Assembly: GCA_050251715.1 (NCBI GenBank)
Contig: JBFWMG010000005.1
Span: 62,001 to 126,000 of the forward strand
DNA: 64,000 bases
Reading direction: 5' to 3'
Origin: JBFWMG01 sp050251715
GTDB lineage: Bacteria > Desulfobacterota > Desulfovibrionia > Desulfovibrionales > Desulfovibrionaceae
Shown here piece after piece: positions 17,723 through 26,868 of this stretch. Under the pieces are notes generated by a model. It saw only the letters and a list, made by a program, of their open reading frames with translations, did not search any database and was not told where the DNA came from. Within the stretch, counting starts at the first letter, position 1. Each line of letters begins with the position of its first letter. Both the position numbers and the translations under genes were made by a program.

Positions 17723-17878
17723 CGGATTGGCATGGCAGCCGCAGCATGTATCAGCGTTTTCCCAGACTAGCTATGGCATAGAGCAATACAAAATGCCAGC
17801 CCGCCCGGCTCGCCGCCCGGCAAAGAGCCCATGCGTCCGCCCCGTTGATTTCCCTGCGGAATCGACTATGTTTCGCCG

Positions 17879-18961
17879 ATGCACGCCGCACTGCCAGCCG
17901 ACCACCGGCCCTATGCCGACACCTATTTTCTGCGCGCCGCGCACATCCTGCGCGCGGATGGGGTGAATCCCCGCGTCACCATGCAGGTGTTCATCCGCCA
18001 GGGGCCGGGCCGCGCCTGGGGCATCACCGCCGCCGTGGACGCGCTGGAGCGGTTCTCCTCCCTGGCCGACCATGGCGGCCAGGTGCTTGCCGTGCCCGAG
18101 GGCCACGCCTATGCGCCCTGCGAGCCGCTGCTGCACATCACCGGCCCGCTGCTCGACTTCATCGAGCTGGAAACCCTGTACCTGGGCCTCATGTCCGCCG
18201 CCACCACCCTGGGCAACGCCGAACCCGCGCCCAACCCCGCCGCCGTGACCCGGCGCGTGGCCGCCCTGCGCGCCCTGACGCCGGACAAGCGCATCCTCTA
18301 CTTTGGCGCGCGCCACTGGAGCTGGGACATGGACGAGGTGCTCAGCTGCGCCGCCGTGGCGGGAGGGGCCGACGCCTGCGCCACGGACGCGGGCGCGCAG
18401 GCCGCCGGACTGCGCGGCGGCGTGGGCACCATACCCCACGCCCTGGTGCTCGCCTACGGCTCCACCCTGGCCGCCACCCAGGCCTTTGACCGCCACATCG
18501 ACCCTGGCGTGCCGCGCATCGCCCTGGTGGACACCTTTGGCCGCGAAATAGACGACGCCCTGGCCGTTGCGTCGGCCCTTGGCCCGCGCCTGGCGGGCGT
18601 CCGCCTCGACACGGCGGGCGAGCACGTGGGCCAGGGCGGCACGCCCGGCCCCTTTGACCCCGCCTTCCAGACCGGACCCGGCGTGACCGTGTCCCTGGTG
18701 CGCGCCATGCGCCGCGCCCTGGACGAGGCGGGATTCGGCCACGTGGGCATCACCCTGTCCAGCGGCTTTGGCGACCCCCGCAAGGTGCGCGCCTTTGTCA
18801 AGGCCGAGAAAACCCATGGCCGCCTGTTCGACGCCATGGGCATCGGTGGCCTGTTCGAGGCCCGGTTCGCCACGGCGGATATCGTGATGGTGGAGGGAAA
18901 GCCCTGTGCCAAGGTGGGCCGCAGCCATGCGCCCAACCCGGCCATGCGCCGGGTGCTGTAG
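17879..18961 (+). CDS. nicotinate phosphoribosyltransferase family protein
   Basis: A 360-residue enzyme of the short, archaeal-like NAPRTase/PncB branch, which would convert nicotinate and PRPP to nicotinate mononucleotide for NAD salvage. Seen are the N-terminal DTYFLRAAHIL, GHAYAPCEPLLHITGPLLDFIELETLYLGLMSAAT, the central phosphate-binding region with DTFGREIDDALA and GVRLDTAGEH, and the late LSSGFGDPRKVRAFV. It is divergent from the arsenosugar genes across a 156-bp gap. The Shine-Dalgarno is weak, so the start is moderately sure. Confidence 0.85.
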   Translation: MHAALPADHRPYADTYFLRAAHILRADGVNPRVTMQVFIRQGPGRAWGITAAVDALERFSSLADHGGQVLAVPEGHAYAPCEPLLHITGPLLDFIELETLYLGLMSAATTLGNAEPAPNPAAVTRRVAALRALTPDKRILYFGARHWSWDMDEVLSCAAVAGGADACATDAGAQAAGLRGGVGTIPHALVLAYGSTLAATQAFDRHIDPGVPRIALVDTFGREIDDALAVASALGPRLAGVRLDTAGEHVGQGGTPGPFDPAFQTGPGVTVSLVRAMRRALDEAGFGHVGITLSSGFGDPRKVRAFVKAEKTHGRLFDAMGIGGLFEARFATADIVMVEGKPCAKVGRSHAPNPAMRRVL

Positions 18962-19036
18962 CGGCCACGCGGAAGCGACCAACGGATAGCGGCCACGCGG
19001 ATGCGGATGGGGGCGGAAGCGGCCAAAAGGCCGCGA

Positions 19037-20011
19037 TCAGACCATCAGAAAAGACAGCGCGGGCAGCACCACCAGCATGGCCAGGGTGGTGGCCAGCCAG
19101 CCGGAGTTGGCCATGTCCAGGTCAAAGCCATAGATGCTGGGCGGGGCGAGCGCGATGAACGCCGTGGGCATGAAGCTGAGCAGCACCACCGTCTTGAACG
19201 GCACCCCGCCATAAATATCCCCCAGGCCCAACCACCACGCCACCGGCAGGGTGGCCAGCGGCACCAGCGCGAACTTGACCCCGAAAATCATGCCCAGCTC
19301 CCGCACGTAGCACGCCATGCGCGACACGCGCAGGGTGATGCCTATGGAAAACCCCATCACCGCGCTGGACAGGGGGATGCACACCGCGGCCACCAGGTTC
19401 ATGGCCAGGGGCCGGGGCACGGCCAGGGCATGGAACGCCGCGCCCAGCGCCAGCGCGGAGAGCGGCACGAACGCGATCTTGTTGCGGGTGAGCCAGGCCA
19501 GGGAAAAGGGCTGCCGCTCCCGGTCCGGGTGCGCCACCACGTCCGACAGCGGAAAGCCCACGGCCATGAAGAAAAAGCCCAGGAACATGTTGTAGAGCTG
19601 GACCGTGAGATAGCCGGAATCCCCGAACAGCACATAGGCCGCCAGCCCGCCCATGAGCCCCACGTTGGTCAGCATGCAGCACACGAACACCGACCCGGCC
19701 CGCAACGGCTCCACCTTGAGGAACCGGATCAGGCCATAGGCCGCCGCGCCGCCCACCAGGGCGGAATACAGCCCCAGAAGCGGCACCAGGGCCAGCTCCA
19801 TGGAGGTGATGGACAGCTTCCAGAAGGCGTTGAGAATGGGCCACGGGCTGATGCACAGCACGGAAAAAAGCTTCATGCGCGTGGACAGGCGCGTGGCGCG
19901 CCGGTAGCCCGGCCCGTCCGGCCCGCCGTCGGTGAAAAACCGCCGTTGCGCCGCGTAGCCCAGAAACAGGCTGCCAAAGCTGATGCCAAGAATGAAGAAC
20001 AACCGCAGCAT
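19037..20011 (-). CDS. AEC (auxin efflux carrier) family transporter
   Basis: A 324-residue inner-membrane permease with about ten hydrophobic helices (IGISFGSLFLGYAAQR at the start, MMxxP-type bends later) and a central hydrophilic loop. AEC members export or exchange carboxylates such as malate and lactate. It starts 18 bp after the larA-like gene stop, so it probably moves the hydroxy acid handled by that enzyme (inference). Confidence 0.85.
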   Translation of the reverse strand: MLRLFFILGISFGSLFLGYAAQRRFFTDGGPDGPGYRRATRLSTRMKLFSVLCISPWPILNAFWKLSITSMELALVPLLGLYSALVGGAAAYGLIRFLKVEPLRAGSVFVCCMLTNVGLMGGLAAYVLFGDSGYLTVQLYNMFLGFFFMAVGFPLSDVVAHPDRERQPFSLAWLTRNKIAFVPLSALALGAAFHALAVPRPLAMNLVAAVCIPLSSAVMGFSIGITLRVSRMACYVRELGMIFGVKFALVPLATLPVAWWLGLGDIYGGVPFKTVVLLSFMPTAFIALAPPSIYGFDLDMANSGWLATTLAMLVVLPALSFLMV

Positions 20012-20029
20012 GTGAAGGATATCCTCGGG

Positions 20030-21289
20030 CTAGGCGCCGGGCGCGAGGCGGTGCAGGATCTCGCCCGCGTTTTCGACCAGCAGCACGCCCTCGTGTTCGC
20101 GGTTCCGGTACGCCTCGATGTCGATGGCGTCCGGATCCATGTAGCCCAGGTTGATGCGGCGGCACTCCTCCTCGGGAATGGAGGTGGCCAGCACCACGCT
20201 GATGCGCGGTTTTTCCACCCCGTTGTCCATGCGGCCCAGGCCGCGCACATGGGTGGAGTGCGCCAGCACGCCCAGCGGGACACCGCGAAAGTCCCCCATG
20301 CGGTTCAGGAAATAATCGCGGGTGTGGTAGCCGATGCGGGCGATGTCGCGGCCCCAGGTGTCGGACACGCGGTTGATGTGCCTGCCGTGGATGATGAGCG
20401 TGCCGCCGTCGGCCACCACGGGCTCCAGCTTGTACATCACCTTTCCCGCCACCCATATCTCGCTGTACATGGGCGAGGCCGTGCCCAGCACCGTATGGAA
20501 CGGCCTGTCCTTGTACACGATATGCATCCTGGCGGACAGCTCGGTGGCCGCCGTCCAGGCCGCGTCGGTCTCGCCCACCCACAGCCCGGCCAGCTCGGTC
20601 TTGGACCGGACCACCATGCTCATGCACAGGCGCGGGGTGGGCACCAGGCGCGCGGCGCGGTCAATGGCCTCGCGCACGGGCGTGCGCCGGATGCCGATGG
20701 TGTCCCAGCAGGTGACCACCGCGCCCAGCCAGTGGGTGAAATGCAGCAGCTCGCCGCCCGCGATGCCGGGGAAAAGGTACTTGTTGCCGCCCGAGAATCC
20801 GGCCACCTCATGCGGAAACACCGGCCCCAGGATGATGATGAGGTCGTAGTCGAGCACGGCCTTGTTGATGGCCACGTCCACGCCTTCGTGGAACAGGCCG
20901 CCGGAAATTGCGGCCACCTCGTCCGGCTCGAAGCGGCCTATGGTCGTGAGCGTGCCCTCGATGTCCCAGCGGTGGTTGCGCAGGCGCACGCCGGGCCAGC
21001 GCCGCGCCTTTTCCCCGGCGTCCAGGCCGTAGAGCGCCAGGAGCTCGGCATCGGCCAACGGCTGGTGCGTGCCCAGGGCGGCCATGAAGTCGATGTGCGC
21101 GGCGTGGGGCGCGATGATGTCCAGAATGGCGCGCACCATCATGGGCAGGGGCGCGGTGCGCGTGGCGTCGGGCGTGAGCACGAGGATGCGCTTGCCCGCC
21201 ACGGCGGACGCGGGCGCGCCCTGCTCGATGATGGCGTATACCTCGTCCCTGGTCAGGGACGTGCCGGGGGAACCTTTACCTGCCAACAT
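20030..21289 (-). CDS. LarA-like nickel-dependent racemase (DUF2088/DUF2089 type)
   Basis: A 419-residue protein of the lactate racemase superfamily. Visible family features are VLTPDATRTAPLPMMVRAIL near residue 38, the HQP of ALGTHQPL near 76, a conserved central His in RNHRWDIEG, and a later GGNKYLFPGIAGGELLHFTHWLG, where LarA relatives have catalytic and substrate-binding residues. LarA itself needs a pincer nickel cofactor made by LarBCE; those genes are not in the window. The substrate may be another 2-hydroxy acid. Coupled with the AEC permease. Confidence 0.85.
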   Translation of the reverse strand: MLAGKGSPGTSLTRDEVYAIIEQGAPASAVAGKRILVLTPDATRTAPLPMMVRAILDIIAPHAAHIDFMAALGTHQPLADAELLALYGLDAGEKARRWPGVRLRNHRWDIEGTLTTIGRFEPDEVAAISGGLFHEGVDVAINKAVLDYDLIIILGPVFPHEVAGFSGGNKYLFPGIAGGELLHFTHWLGAVVTCWDTIGIRRTPVREAIDRAARLVPTPRLCMSMVVRSKTELAGLWVGETDAAWTAATELSARMHIVYKDRPFHTVLGTASPMYSEIWVAGKVMYKLEPVVADGGTLIIHGRHINRVSDTWGRDIARIGYHTRDYFLNRMGDFRGVPLGVLAHSTHVRGLGRMDNGVEKPRISVVLATSIPEEECRRINLGYMDPDAIDIEAYRNREHEGVLLVENAGEILHRLAPGA

Positions 21290-21339
21290 GACGACTCCTG
21301 GCGGCCCAAGGCCGCGTTACCGCACGTTCTGCCGTGGCC

Positions 21340-22758
21340 CTACGCCTTGGCCGGTGTCCACTGGGTATGGAAAACGCCTTCCCGGTCCGTGCGCTCGTAG
21401 GTGTGCGCGCCAAAGTAGTCGCGTTGCGCCTGGAGCAGATTGGCGGGCAGCCGCGCGCTGCGGTACCCGTCAAAATAGGCCAGCGACGCGGCCATGGCCG
21501 GGACCGGAATGCCCCATTGCGTTGCCGTGGCCACCACGGTGCGCAACGCCTGCTGCCGCACGGCCAGCGCGTCGCGGAAAAACGGGGCCAGCAACAGATT
21601 GGGCAGGGTCGGATCGTCTTCAAACGCGGTGCGCACATCATCCAGGAACCGGGCGCGGATGATGCAGCCGCCCCGCCAGATACGGGCGATCTCGCCATAA
21701 CGCAAGCCGAAACCGTGCGCCGCATCCGCCGCGCGCATGAGCGCGAACCCCTGGGCATAGGAACAGATCTTGGCCGCGTACAAGGCGTCGCCCACCGCGT
21801 CGATGCACGGCGTGGGGTCGGCGGGCGGCGCGGATGTTGGGCCGGGGATGATCCCTGCGGCGCGCACGCGCTCCTGTTTGGCGGCGGACAGGGCGCGGGC
21901 CTCCACCGCCGCCGTGATGGTGGGCACGGGCACCCCCAAATCCAGTCCGGCCCGCACGGTCCAGCGGCCCGTGCCCTTCTGCCCGGCCTTGTCCAGGATG
22001 CGGTCCACCAGCGGCGCGCCGCTTTCCGGGTCCATCATCGTAAAGATGTCGGCCGTTATTTCCACGAGATAGGATGACAGCACGCCCTTGTTCCAGTCCG
22101 CGAAAACCGTATGCAGGGAGGCCGCGTCCAATCCCGCGCCCTGCCCCAGCAGGGCATAGGCCTCGGCAATGAGCTGCATGTCGCCGTACTCGATGCCGTT
22201 GTGCACCATCTTGACGAAATGGCCCGCCCCGCCCGCGCCCATGTGCGCCACGCACGGCTCGCCGCCCGCCCGCGCCGCAATGGCCGTGAACACCGGTTCG
22301 ACCAGCGGATAGGCGTCCCTCGGACCGCCGGGCATGATGCTCGGCCCCCACAACGCGCCCTCCTCGCCGCCGGACACGCCCACGCCCATGAACCGGAACC
22401 CCTTGTCCGTCAATTCCCTGCCCCGCCGCTCCGAGTCGGGATAATGGGAGTTGCCGCAATCCATGATGAGGTCGTCGGGATCGAGCAGCGGCGTGAGCTG
22501 GGCAATGACCGTGTCCACGGCCACACCCGCCCGCACCATGAGCACGATGCGCCTGGGCAAGGCCAGGGAATCCACAAACGCCTCCAGGGTCTCATAGGGC
22601 ACGCAGCCCGAATCCTTGCCCGGCCCCTCGGCAAAGGCGCGGGTCACGGCATTGGTGCGGTTGTACACGGCCACGGAAAACCCGTTGCGGGCCATGTTCA
22701 GGGCCAGGTTGCTGCCCATCACGGCCAGGCCGACGAGGCCGATGTCGTTTTTCTTCAT
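21340..22758 (-). CDS. gnd: 6-phosphogluconate dehydrogenase, decarboxylating
   Basis: Oxidises 6-phosphogluconate to ribulose 5-phosphate and CO2. The 472 residues match the NADP-type dimeric enzyme. GLAVMGSNLALNMARNGFSVAVYNRT is the nucleotide-binding loop. GVSGGEEGALWGPSIMPGG and HFVKMVHNGIEYGDMQLIAEAY (catalytic Lys and Glu region) are intact, as is the C-terminal tail with RDYFGAHTYERTD. Its ATG overlaps the gluconokinase stop by 4 bp. Together they convert gluconate to a pentose phosphate. Confidence 0.96.
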   Translation of the reverse strand: MKKNDIGLVGLAVMGSNLALNMARNGFSVAVYNRTNAVTRAFAEGPGKDSGCVPYETLEAFVDSLALPRRIVLMVRAGVAVDTVIAQLTPLLDPDDLIMDCGNSHYPDSERRGRELTDKGFRFMGVGVSGGEEGALWGPSIMPGGPRDAYPLVEPVFTAIAARAGGEPCVAHMGAGGAGHFVKMVHNGIEYGDMQLIAEAYALLGQGAGLDAASLHTVFADWNKGVLSSYLVEITADIFTMMDPESGAPLVDRILDKAGQKGTGRWTVRAGLDLGVPVPTITAAVEARALSAAKQERVRAAGIIPGPTSAPPADPTPCIDAVGDALYAAKICSYAQGFALMRAADAAHGFGLRYGEIARIWRGGCIIRARFLDDVRTAFEDDPTLPNLLLAPFFRDALAVRQQALRTVVATATQWGIPVPAMAASLAYFDGYRSARLPANLLQAQRDYFGAHTYERTDREGVFHTQWTPAKA

Positions 22759-24317
22759 GATATGGCTCCCGAAGCGCCGCCCGAGGGCAAGGGCGCGTCA
22801 TGTTGCGGGACCAGCAGGCCGTACAGCGCGGCCTGGCGCGCCATGGCCGCGCGGTAGACGGCGTGGCGCGCCGGGTCGGGGCGGTATGCCTCCCGATAGG
22901 CCACGGGCACGGCGGCCAGGTCCGGCACCGCGCCCAGATTTTCCAACGCCAGCAGGGCCGCGCCCCGGGCCGAGGCCTCGGGTATGGCGGCCACGGCCAC
23001 CTCGCGGCCCAGCACGTCGGCGATGATGCGCATCCACGGCGGCGAGGCGGCCACCGCGCCGCCGCAGGCCACCACCTGGGCGGCGGGCGAGGCCAGCGGC
23101 GCGAGCAGGTCGAAGACCATGCCCAGCCGGTAGGCCACGGCCTCCAGCCCGGCCAGCACCAGTTCCTCGCGCGTGGTGGCAAGGCTCATGCCGTGGAACG
23201 TGGCGCGGGCATGCCCGGCCCAGCCGGGCGCACGCTCGCCGGAGAAAAAGGGCAGCACGGTCAGGCCATGGCCGTCGGGCTCCATCCGGTCCAGGGCGCG
23301 CGCAAGACCGGCCAGGGCGTCGGCCCCTTCCAGGCCCAGCACGCCGCGCATCCAGGCGAACACGTTGCCGCCCTCGGACAACGCGCCGCCGCTCAAATGG
23401 CGGGCATGGTCCACACGGTAGCCCCACAATCCCGGCGCAACGTATGGCGCATCGCCCTGGGTCACGATGCGCATGGCGCTGGTCGTGCCCAGGGAAAGGG
23501 CTATCCGGTCCGGAGAGACGCACCCGCTTCCCACGTTGGCAGCCGCGCCATCGCCCACGGCAGGGAACCAAGGCACGTCGCGGAGTGCGGGCCAACGGGC
23601 CGCGAACGGCGCTCGCAACCCCCGACGCGCCTCTCCGGGACCGGATAGGGGGGAAAACATGCCGGGGCCAAGGCCCACCACGTCCAGCAACGGCCCGTCC
23701 CACGCCAGGGCGCGGCGGTCGAGCAGCCCGCTCCACGAGGCCACGGACGGGCTGACCGAGGTTGCGCCAAACACCGTCAGCTCCACAAATTCCCAAAACG
23801 ACACCCACCGCGCCACAGCCCGGAACAGCGCGGGCTCGCGCCGCTCCAGCCGCAGCAATTGCGCGGGCAGATAGCCGGGATGGAAGCGGCAGCCCGTGCG
23901 CTGGTGCGCGGCGTCCTCGTCATGGTCGCGGCGCAGGGCGTCGGCCTCGGGCGCGGCGCGGGTGTCGGCATAGGTGGCCAGCCGCGTCAGCGGCCTGCCG
24001 TTCACGTCCAGGCCCATGACGTTGGCCACAAAGGTGCACACCCCGACCCCGGCAATGGCCCCGGCCAGCGGCCCGGCCTTGGCCAGCACCGTATCCACGC
24101 AATGGCACACCAAATCGAAGAGCAGGGCCGGATGGGCCTCCGCCGCGCCGTCCGCGCCCATGACGAGGTGGAAGGGCTCGCGCGCGGCGACCCCTTCCAC
24201 CTCGCCCCCCAGACCGTCAAACAGGGCGCAGCGCACCGAGGACGAGCCCACGTCGATGGCCAGGATCAGGGGATCCGGCGTGGGGGTCGGCTTGGCGGGA
24301 TGCGCGGTATCGGCCAT
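22755..24317 (-). CDS. gntK: FGGY-family gluconokinase
   Basis: A 520-residue FGGY carbohydrate kinase. The phosphate-1 loop IDVGSSSVRCALFD is near residue 20, ALSLGTTSAMRIV gives the second phosphate motif, and the adenosine motif VACGGAVAASPPWMRIIADVLG is near 425. The neighbouring gnd, which consumes 6-phosphogluconate, makes gluconate the likely substrate. Related xylulose- or glycerol-type kinases cannot be excluded by sequence alone. AAAGGAG precedes the ATG. Confidence 0.88.
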   Translation of the reverse strand: MADTAHPAKPTPTPDPLILAIDVGSSSVRCALFDGLGGEVEGVAAREPFHLVMGADGAAEAHPALLFDLVCHCVDTVLAKAGPLAGAIAGVGVCTFVANVMGLDVNGRPLTRLATYADTRAAPEADALRRDHDEDAAHQRTGCRFHPGYLPAQLLRLERREPALFRAVARWVSFWEFVELTVFGATSVSPSVASWSGLLDRRALAWDGPLLDVVGLGPGMFSPLSGPGEARRGLRAPFAARWPALRDVPWFPAVGDGAAANVGSGCVSPDRIALSLGTTSAMRIVTQGDAPYVAPGLWGYRVDHARHLSGGALSEGGNVFAWMRGVLGLEGADALAGLARALDRMEPDGHGLTVLPFFSGERAPGWAGHARATFHGMSLATTREELVLAGLEAVAYRLGMVFDLLAPLASPAAQVVACGGAVAASPPWMRIIADVLGREVAVAAIPEASARGAALLALENLGAVPDLAAVPVAYREAYRPDPARHAVYRAAMARQAALYGLLVPQHDAPLPSGGASGAIS

Positions 24318-24338
24318 GTCAGGCTCCTTTGGCCGCCG

Positions 24339-25940
24339 CTATGGGGCCAGCAGGCGCAGGTGCTTGCCCAGGTGGGCCTTGAGCACGCTGTCGTGCAGGT
24401 CGCGGTTGGCGCGCAGGATGTCCAGGATGGCGTCCTTGTAGCGGTAGCCGCCGCCGTCGCGCACCGTGAGCACCGACCCGAAGGTCACGTGCATGATCTG
24501 GCGTCCCTCGTCCTGGTCAAGATACAGCGCCTCCAGCGCGGTGGCGGACAGCCCGAGCGGCGCGGCCACCCGATCAAGGCCCGTGTCGATGTGGTAGGTC
24601 GCCTTGTCGGTTTCGAACCGCTCCCGCGAAAAGCCCACGATCTCCCGGAACAGCGGCTCGTTGACCCGGCACACCACGCGCAGCGCCTCCAGATAGCTGG
24701 TGCCCGCGGTCTTGACGTGGAAGCGGCCCTTGCACGCCCGCGCCAGCAACGGGTAGACCGAAAACTTGTCGCTGCCGCTGTGCAGGCTGATCTTGTACGG
24801 GCCGTACTGCGCCGCAATGGCCGCGTGCAGCGCCAGCGTGCGCCGCAGCTCCTCGATGTCGCCCTTGAAATCCACGCCCTTTTCAAAGCGGCCCACAAAG
24901 CGCGGGGCAAGGCTGGCCAGGACCACGCCATGGCGGCGCAGCTCCAGGGCGATGAACAGGTGCTCGGCCACCGAGGTCGGCTCCTCGGTCTCGTCCACGG
25001 ACAATTCCAGTTCGAACCCCCGCCCCGCCATGACCGTGGCCGCATGGGCGGCCATGGCCCGCACGTGCGCCAGGGCGCGGCCGTACTTGACCACCGCGCG
25101 CAGGAGCGTGGGCCGGTCGAACACGACCTCGACGCCCCCGGCCCCGCCGTCCGCGCATCCGTCCAAGGGGTAGCGCCGGTTCAGGTACAACGCCTCGCAA
25201 TCCGCCGCGCCGTCCACCTTGCCGGCCAGGAGCGCCGCATATTTTTCCTCCAGCAGCGCCGGGGCATACCCGTCCGCGTGCTGGTCCACGTGGTCCGAGG
25301 GGTCCAGGGTGAAGAAGGTGAAGCCCGCCCGGGCCATGCCCTCCAGGTCCGCCGGGGTCTTCAGGTGGTCGGCGTCCGCGCCGCACGGCTTGTCCCAGCC
25401 CGCGACGAACGCGCCCCACGTGCCTGCGGCCATGACCTCCTCGGGCGTGCGCTCGGTGCGTTGCAGTTCGCGCACGGACTGCTGGGCAAAGATGGGCAGC
25501 ATGGCCCCGCCCTCGGCGAACATGGCCGCCGCATGGCCGGGCGTGGCCAGGCCCAGGCGGTCGCCAAACCCGAACGAGGGAGCAAGTCCCAGCGGCTGGG
25601 GCCGGGTGATGGGCACGACCGCGTGCAGCCAGGCCGCGTTGGCCATGGAGGTGTCGCCCTCCAGCACGGCCAGCTGGCCCGCGTCGCGCCGCACGCCCAC
25701 AAACCCGTCCAGCCACGCGGGAACCGCGTCGGGCCGGAAGGCCACAAAGGCCCGGGTCTGCCCGCCCATGCGCCACACCCCCGCCAGCCCCTTGGGCAGG
25801 CGGCACAGCGACGCCTCGGCCACGCGCGGGCCGGACAACACGGCTTCCAGCGCCTCGCGCACCTCGCCGCGCTCCCGCGCGCCATAGCGCGCCGCGCGGT
25901 CCACGCCAAAGGCGCTGGCTATCTTGTGCTGATGATACAT
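24339..25940 (-). CDS. uxaE: tagaturonate epimerase (tagaturonate/fructuronate)
   Basis: A 533-residue cytosolic enzyme matching the UxaE family known from Thermotoga maritima, which interconverts D-tagaturonate and D-fructuronate. Conserved segments include FGFGDRLGLATPGH near 140, the metal-site-rich SVDETEEPTS and YKISLHSGSDKFSVYP near 380-400, and HVKTAGTSYLEALR. It stands between the SDR and gluconokinase genes, as in the Thermotoga hexuronate loci. It would merge galacturonate and glucuronate catabolism at fructuronate. Confidence 0.87.
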   Translation of the reverse strand: MYHQHKIASAFGVDRAARYGARERGEVREALEAVLSGPRVAEASLCRLPKGLAGVWRMGGQTRAFVAFRPDAVPAWLDGFVGVRRDAGQLAVLEGDTSMANAAWLHAVVPITRPQPLGLAPSFGFGDRLGLATPGHAAAMFAEGGAMLPIFAQQSVRELQRTERTPEEVMAAGTWGAFVAGWDKPCGADADHLKTPADLEGMARAGFTFFTLDPSDHVDQHADGYAPALLEEKYAALLAGKVDGAADCEALYLNRRYPLDGCADGGAGGVEVVFDRPTLLRAVVKYGRALAHVRAMAAHAATVMAGRGFELELSVDETEEPTSVAEHLFIALELRRHGVVLASLAPRFVGRFEKGVDFKGDIEELRRTLALHAAIAAQYGPYKISLHSGSDKFSVYPLLARACKGRFHVKTAGTSYLEALRVVCRVNEPLFREIVGFSRERFETDKATYHIDTGLDRVAAPLGLSATALEALYLDQDEGRQIMHVTFGSVLTVRDGGGYRYKDAILDILRANRDLHDSVLKAHLGKHLRLLAP

Positions 25941-26033
25941 GCTCCCTCCCTTGCGCTCGCCATCAAAGCAATGGGCATTGATTCGATGGCGCGCCGTACT
26001 GCGAAACGAAAAAACGTCAGGCCGAAAAAAACG

Positions 26034-26828
26034 CTAGATGGACATGGCCGCGAAGCCGCCGTCCACCACAAGGTTGGCGCCGGTGATGAACCCGCCCGCC
26101 TTGTCCGAGGCGAGCAGCAGCGTGGCCGCCACCAGTTCGTCCGGCTCGCCGAAGCGGTGCATGGGCGTCTGGCGCATGATGGCCGCCACCCTGGATGCGT
26201 CGAGCACCTTGCGGTTCTGCTCCGCCGGGAAGAAGCCGGGGCACAGTGCGTTGACGCGGATGCCCTTGTCCGCCCATTCGCGGGCCAGGTTCTGGGTCAG
26301 GTTCCACACGGCGGCCTTGGTCACGCTGTAGGTGAACACCCGCGACAGGGGGCGGATGGCGGACATGGAGGACATGTTGATGATGCTGCCCCGCGCGCCC
26401 AGCCCCAGCCAGTGCCCGGCCGCCACCTGGCAGCCCAGGTGCACGGATTTGAGGTTGGCGTCGAGGATGCGGCCAAACTCCTCCTCGGTGATGTCCAGGT
26501 AGGGCGTGGCGGAATTGACGCCCGCGCCGTTGATCCAGATGTCCAGGCGGCCAAAGGCGGCCAGGGTGTCCTGGACCACGGCGGCGAGCTGCGCCTTGTC
26601 CGTGGCGTCGGCAGGCAGGAAGACCGCCTCCTTGCCCGCGCCCCATGCCGCGAAGTGCGCCTCGGCCTTGTCGCGGTTGCGGCCCACCAGCACCACGCGG
26701 CAGCCCGCGTCGCGCAGCCCCTTGGCCAACGCGCCGCACAGCACGCCCGTGCCGCCCACCACCACGGCCACCTTGCCTTCCAGGTCATACAGCTCGCGGA
26801 AAAAGGCTCCGCTGTCTTGCGCCGTCAT
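26034..26828 (-). CDS. SDR family oxidoreductase, probable D-mannonate oxidoreductase (fructuronate reductase)
   Basis: A 264-residue classical short-chain dehydrogenase. A variant nucleotide-binding loop VVGGTGVLCGALA lies near residue 20, with INGAGVNS. The catalytic Ser (NMSSMSAIRPLS), Tyr (YSVTK) and Lys are all present. NALCPGFFPAEQNRKVLD is typical of the UxuB-like SDR group in hexuronate loci. Context (uxaC, uxaE) favours reduction of fructuronate to mannonate, though gluconate 5-dehydrogenase activity is an alternative given the adjacent gluconokinase. Confidence 0.82.
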   Translation of the reverse strand: MTAQDSGAFFRELYDLEGKVAVVVGGTGVLCGALAKGLRDAGCRVVLVGRNRDKAEAHFAAWGAGKEAVFLPADATDKAQLAAVVQDTLAAFGRLDIWINGAGVNSATPYLDITEEEFGRILDANLKSVHLGCQVAAGHWLGLGARGSIINMSSMSAIRPLSRVFTYSVTKAAVWNLTQNLAREWADKGIRVNALCPGFFPAEQNRKVLDASRVAAIMRQTPMHRFGEPDELVAATLLLASDKAGGFITGANLVVDGGFAAMSI

Positions 26829-26868
26829 ATGCCCTCCCGCCGGTCGCCCGGCTCATTGCGTCCTTGCC

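Noticed and set aside
17728..17742. sigma-54-like TGGCATGGCAGCCGC upstream of the NAPRTase gene
   Set aside because: The -12 half is poor (CCGCA), there is no enhancer motif, and the distance to the gene is long.
19001..21400. 799-codon plus-strand frame opposite the AEC and larA-like genes
   Set aside because: Same antisense artefact: no motif, biased composition, and two well-supported genes on the other strand.
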